Assembly (NCBI RefSeq): GCF_029953595.1
Contig: NZ_CP124535.1
Coordinates: 3,517,001 to 3,581,000, forward strand
Source of the DNA: Fuscovulum ytuae
GTDB taxonomy: Bacteria; Pseudomonadota; Alphaproteobacteria; Rhodobacterales; Rhodobacteraceae
Reading direction: 5' to 3'
Length of the DNA stretch: 64,000 nt
Shown here: in pieces, positions 61,670-64,000 of the stretch
How the letters are laid out: each line of letters opens with the position of its first letter
Numbering within the stretch: the first letter of the stretch is position 1
Program-made: the position numbers and the translations under genes
Notes under the pieces: model-generated
The model's input: the letters and a program-made list of their open reading frames with translations, nothing else
Databases searched by the model: none
Told to the model about the DNA's origin: nothing

Positions 61670-63112
61670 TCACGGGCCGCTTGCGCTGGGCGCTGGGCCG
61701 AAGAACATCTCGACTGTGGTGCCTTGGCCCGGCGCACTTGCGATATCGACGCGTCCCGCATGCAGCCGTAGGATTGAGCGGACGATGGCAAGCCCAAGAC
61801 CGGTACCCGTACCCGGATTGCGCACAGCATCGACGCGATAGAAACGGTCGAAGACAAATGGCAAGTGTTCGGGTGGAATGCCCGATCCGGTATCTGTGAC
61901 GCGGATGTCGAGCATGCCAGAGGCGGACCGTGCCTGAACAGTGATCCGGCCCCCTGATGGGGTATGGCGGATGGCATTTTCAAGGATGTTCGACATCGCC
62001 TGCTGAAACAGCCGGGGATCAAGTGGCCAAGTAAGGTGATCCGGCAGGTCGAGGGAGAGGGTCAGTCCCGCCTCTTCGCAGGCCGGTTCGTAAAGGTCGC
62101 GCAGATCGGTAAGCGATTGTATTGCATCGACGTTTTGCCGAAGCGCAGTCATTACACCCTGATCCGCGCGGGCCAGAAAGAGGACAACATTGAGCACGTC
62201 TCGTAAGCTGGTCGCGGTTTCGTGCAGCGTATCAATGGGGTCTTGCAAGTCTGGCGGCAAGTCGGTCCGATCAAGGAGTCGTTCGGTCTGCGCCATGAGG
62301 CGCCCGACCGGACCGCGCAATTCATGAGCGGCGTTGTCGGCATAGGTGGAAAGACCATGATAGGCTTTCTCTAGGCGGTCCAGCATCGTGTTATGCGCGC
62401 TGGCAAGGACGGCAAGTTCGCTGGGCAGACCTTGCGGCGCGATCCGCCGATCGATCGTGCCGGGTGCGACCAAGGCCGTTTCCTGCGTGATGCGCTGAAC
62501 GGGTCGAAGCAGCCAGCGGCTAATCATGAGTTGCAAAAGACCCGCCCCGAAAATCAGCCCGGTCGTCAGCAAACCTGCGAAAAAAAGGTAGCCGGCAAAG
62601 GCCTTTTCATCCAGCGACAGGTTCGACGCCCCGCGCACGATAACCAGCCGTGCAGCCTCTCCATCGCCCACAAAGCGCGCGGTGAGAAGCGAAAGATAGA
62701 GGCCACCTTGGGGACCGACCGCGAAGGATACCCCGGCCTCGACCGGGGAGGTGGGGGCCGGTTCCAGCAGAAGGTCAGACAGCGCTTCGGAATAGCCGGG
62801 GGTTTCCATAGGCGCGCTTAGAGCCGGGTCTTCGACCCGCATGAGGATTTCGCGTGGTTCGAAGACATTCTCGACGATTTCATGAAAGAGGTTGTCTTCG
62901 TCAATCGGGTTCGTGCCCAACCACGAATAGAGCGCCTCGCTGCGCTGGAGGAGGACCTGCTCCTCCTGCCAGACAAGCGTGCGCCATGTGCCAAGGGCGA
63001 GGACGGCCACCAGAATGACGGCAAGACCAGTGGCAAAGACAAAGGCGAGAAACGTGAAACGCGCGGAGAGCGAGTGCAGAAGGCCGGGGCGCGTGGCTTC
63101 AGCGGAGGACAT
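61670..63112 (-). CDS. Sensor histidine kinase
   Basis: A 480-residue membrane kinase. Helix 1 lies near residues 18-40 and helix 2 near 165-190, enclosing a periplasmic sensor of about 125 residues with no recognised fold; a HAMP-like linker follows. The H-box is NAAHELRGPVGRLMAQTERL near 260, with HELRGP in place of the usual HELRTP, then N-box NILENAIRHTPSGG, G1 DTGSGIPPEHLP and G2 GTGTGLGLAI. The gene overlaps the response regulator by 14 bases, forming a cognate pair of the OmpR/heavy-metal-like type. It is followed after about 115 bases by coxC, so a role in CO or metal response is possible but not shown. Confidence 0.88.
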   Translation of the reverse strand: MSSAEATRPGLLHSLSARFTFLAFVFATGLAVILVAVLALGTWRTLVWQEEQVLLQRSEALYSWLGTNPIDEDNLFHEIVENVFEPREILMRVEDPALSAPMETPGYSEALSDLLLEPAPTSPVEAGVSFAVGPQGGLYLSLLTARFVGDGEAARLVIVRGASNLSLDEKAFAGYLFFAGLLTTGLIFGAGLLQLMISRWLLRPVQRITQETALVAPGTIDRRIAPQGLPSELAVLASAHNTMLDRLEKAYHGLSTYADNAAHELRGPVGRLMAQTERLLDRTDLPPDLQDPIDTLHETATSLRDVLNVVLFLARADQGVMTALRQNVDAIQSLTDLRDLYEPACEEAGLTLSLDLPDHLTWPLDPRLFQQAMSNILENAIRHTPSGGRITVQARSASGMLDIRVTDTGSGIPPEHLPFVFDRFYRVDAVRNPGTGTGLGLAIVRSILRLHAGRVDIASAPGQGTTVEMFFGPAPSASGP

Positions 63113-63764
63113 AGCCGCGACCCCGGATGGTATGGATGAGCTTGTCAGTGTAGGGGTCGTCCACCTTCGATCTCAGGCGACGGACGCAGACATCGACGAC
63201 ATTGCCGTCGCTGTTAAAGTTCATATCCCACACCCTTTCAAGGATATAGCTGCGGCTAAGGACCTGCCCTTTATGTTCGAGAAAGAGGGACAAAAGCCGC
63301 AGTTCCTTTTGTGTGAGGTCCAAGACAGTGCCCGCGCGTTTTGCCAGATGGCGGCGCACATCGACCATCAGGTCACGATGGGTGAGCGCCTCTTCGGAAA
63401 TGACCGCGCCGCGCCGCAAGATCGCGTGCAGCCGGGCTACGAGTTCGGTGATGGCGAACGGCTTGACCACATAATCATCTGCCCCGTTGTTCAGACCGCG
63501 CACCCGGTTTTCCAGCGAATCGAGCGCGGTCAACATCAGGACCGGGACGGTGATCCCTTCTTCCCGCATCAGGCTAAGGACCTGCCAGCCCGACAGCCCG
63601 GGGATCATGACATCCAGCACCATCACATCGAAATGGCCGGCATACAGACTGTCAAATGCCGCAACGCCGGAGGTGACCCACGTCACTTCGAACCCAGCGG
63701 CGGCAAGGCCTGCGCGCGTGTTGCGGGCGACGTCTTGGTCATCTTCGACAAGCAGAAGTTTCAT
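63099..63764 (-). CDS. OmpR-family response regulator
   Basis: A 221-residue two-domain regulator. The receiver has acidic residues in LLVEDDQDVARNT (8-9), the phosphoacceptor Asp in DVMVLDVMIPGLSGWQ near residue 51, and the conserved Lys in DYVVKPFAITELV near 102. The C-terminal winged helix is LTQKELRLLSLFLEHKGQVL followed by VVDVCVRRLRSKVDD and IHTIRGRGYVLR, the OmpR/PhoB type. It overlaps its kinase gene by 14 bases and is first in that unit. It resembles CusR/CopR-like regulators. Overlapping palindromes upstream (63886-63903) may be its own operator. Confidence 0.9.
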   Translation of the reverse strand: MKLLLVEDDQDVARNTRAGLAAAGFEVTWVTSGVAAFDSLYAGHFDVMVLDVMIPGLSGWQVLSLMREEGITVPVLMLTALDSLENRVRGLNNGADDYVVKPFAITELVARLHAILRRGAVISEEALTHRDLMVDVRRHLAKRAGTVLDLTQKELRLLSLFLEHKGQVLSRSYILERVWDMNFNSDGNVVDVCVRRLRSKVDDPYTDKLIHTIRGRGYVLR

Positions 63765-64000
63765 GAGGCGGTTTGCGAGTGATTCTTTGTGCCCCTAAAC
63801 CCATGGTTGCGTTGTGCGCGGGTCCGGGGACAATCGTTTCGGATTGTTGGTCAAACAGAGATCAATCGCACTAGGCGGCATTTGATGTCATGACAGGCTG
63901 TCAGAAAATGCGGCAAAAAAACGGCAACTCTGAGCGCATCGGTAACGCGTTGTAAAATATGGCGTTTCAGATGGATTTTCGGACCTTCGAATGTATCAAA
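63765..64000. other. Upstream region of the two-component pair with overlapping palindromes
   Basis: No gene is supported. TGTCATGACA (63886-63895) is a perfect palindrome that overlaps a second dyad, TGACA-GGC-TGTCA (63891-63903), about 125-140 bases before the response regulator start. This may be an operator for autoregulation. The last 100 bases are AT-rich with nothing recognisable. Confidence 0.4.

Noticed and set aside
1-64000. tRNA, rRNA, CRISPR arrays, riboswitches and complete insertion sequences
   Set aside because: No cloverleaf, repeat-spacer array or transposase with terminal inverted repeats was recognised on reading both strands; weak structures could have been missed.

Overview
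The window looks like chromosomal DNA of a GC-rich alphaproteobacterium, most likely a member of the Rhodobacteraceae (roseobacter or Rhodobacter-type). The evidence is three envelope proteins ending in a VPLPA-type sorting tail, a PrsT-like TPR lipoprotein next to a split Wzz/tyrosine-kinase pair, a type-I-secreted RTX haem peroxidase, ABC systems for polyamine- and betaine-like compounds, and a form I CO dehydrogenase cluster with an MHYT-LytTR regulator. No rRNA, tRNA, CRISPR array or intact insertion sequence was seen. Family assignments rest on reading motifs in the translations; no database search was possible.

Layout. (1) 1-20.7 kb is an exopolysaccharide locus. It holds glycosyltransferases (GT2, GT4, GT26), an acetyltransferase, a Wzx-type flippase, an O-antigen polymerase/ligase-like membrane protein, a priming sugar transferase, a chain-length protein with a separate BY-kinase, a PrsT-like TPR lipoprotein coupled to a glycoside-hydrolase-like RTX protein, and two VPLPA-CTERM proteins. 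Many genes overlap by 4-14 bases. No exosortase is present. (2) 21.3-25.1 kb holds a choline-kinase-like phosphotransferase, a methyltransferase, a lower-GC PP-loop protein beside a probable transposase remnant, and a NarL-type response regulator. (3) 25.7-32.5 kb is one 2261-residue secreted haem peroxidase with several RTX blocks. (4) 32.6-39 kb holds a MarR/nitroreductase pair with a double operator, a third sorting-tail surface protein, a LuxR-type regulator and a pair of small secreted paralogues. (5) 39.2-53.2 kb holds a PotABCD-like importer with an SDR, then an operon joining a betaine-type importer (double permease in one chain), a choline-kinase-like protein and a dimethylglycine/sarcosine dehydrogenase-like flavoprotein, with a divergent DeoR regulator. 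(6) 53.5-63.8 kb is an aerobic CO dehydrogenase cluster read on the minus strand: an OmpR-type two-component pair, coxC, coxM, coxS, coxL, coxD, coxE and an xdhC/coxF-type gene.

How parts fit. Region 1 can build, export and length-control a polysaccharide, and the sorting-tail proteins would be surface partners processed by an exosortase encoded elsewhere. Regions 4-5 suggest scavenging of amines. Region 6 suggests CO oxidation as supplementary energy. The most interesting unexplained items are the QueC-like PP-loop protein, a 13-base motif shared by the upstream regions of a VPLPA protein and the giant peroxidase, a sigma-54-like promoter before one VPLPA gene, tandem LytTR-like sites before coxM, a perfect 26-base palindrome inside the cox operon, and the betaine-importer/kinase/oxidase operon.
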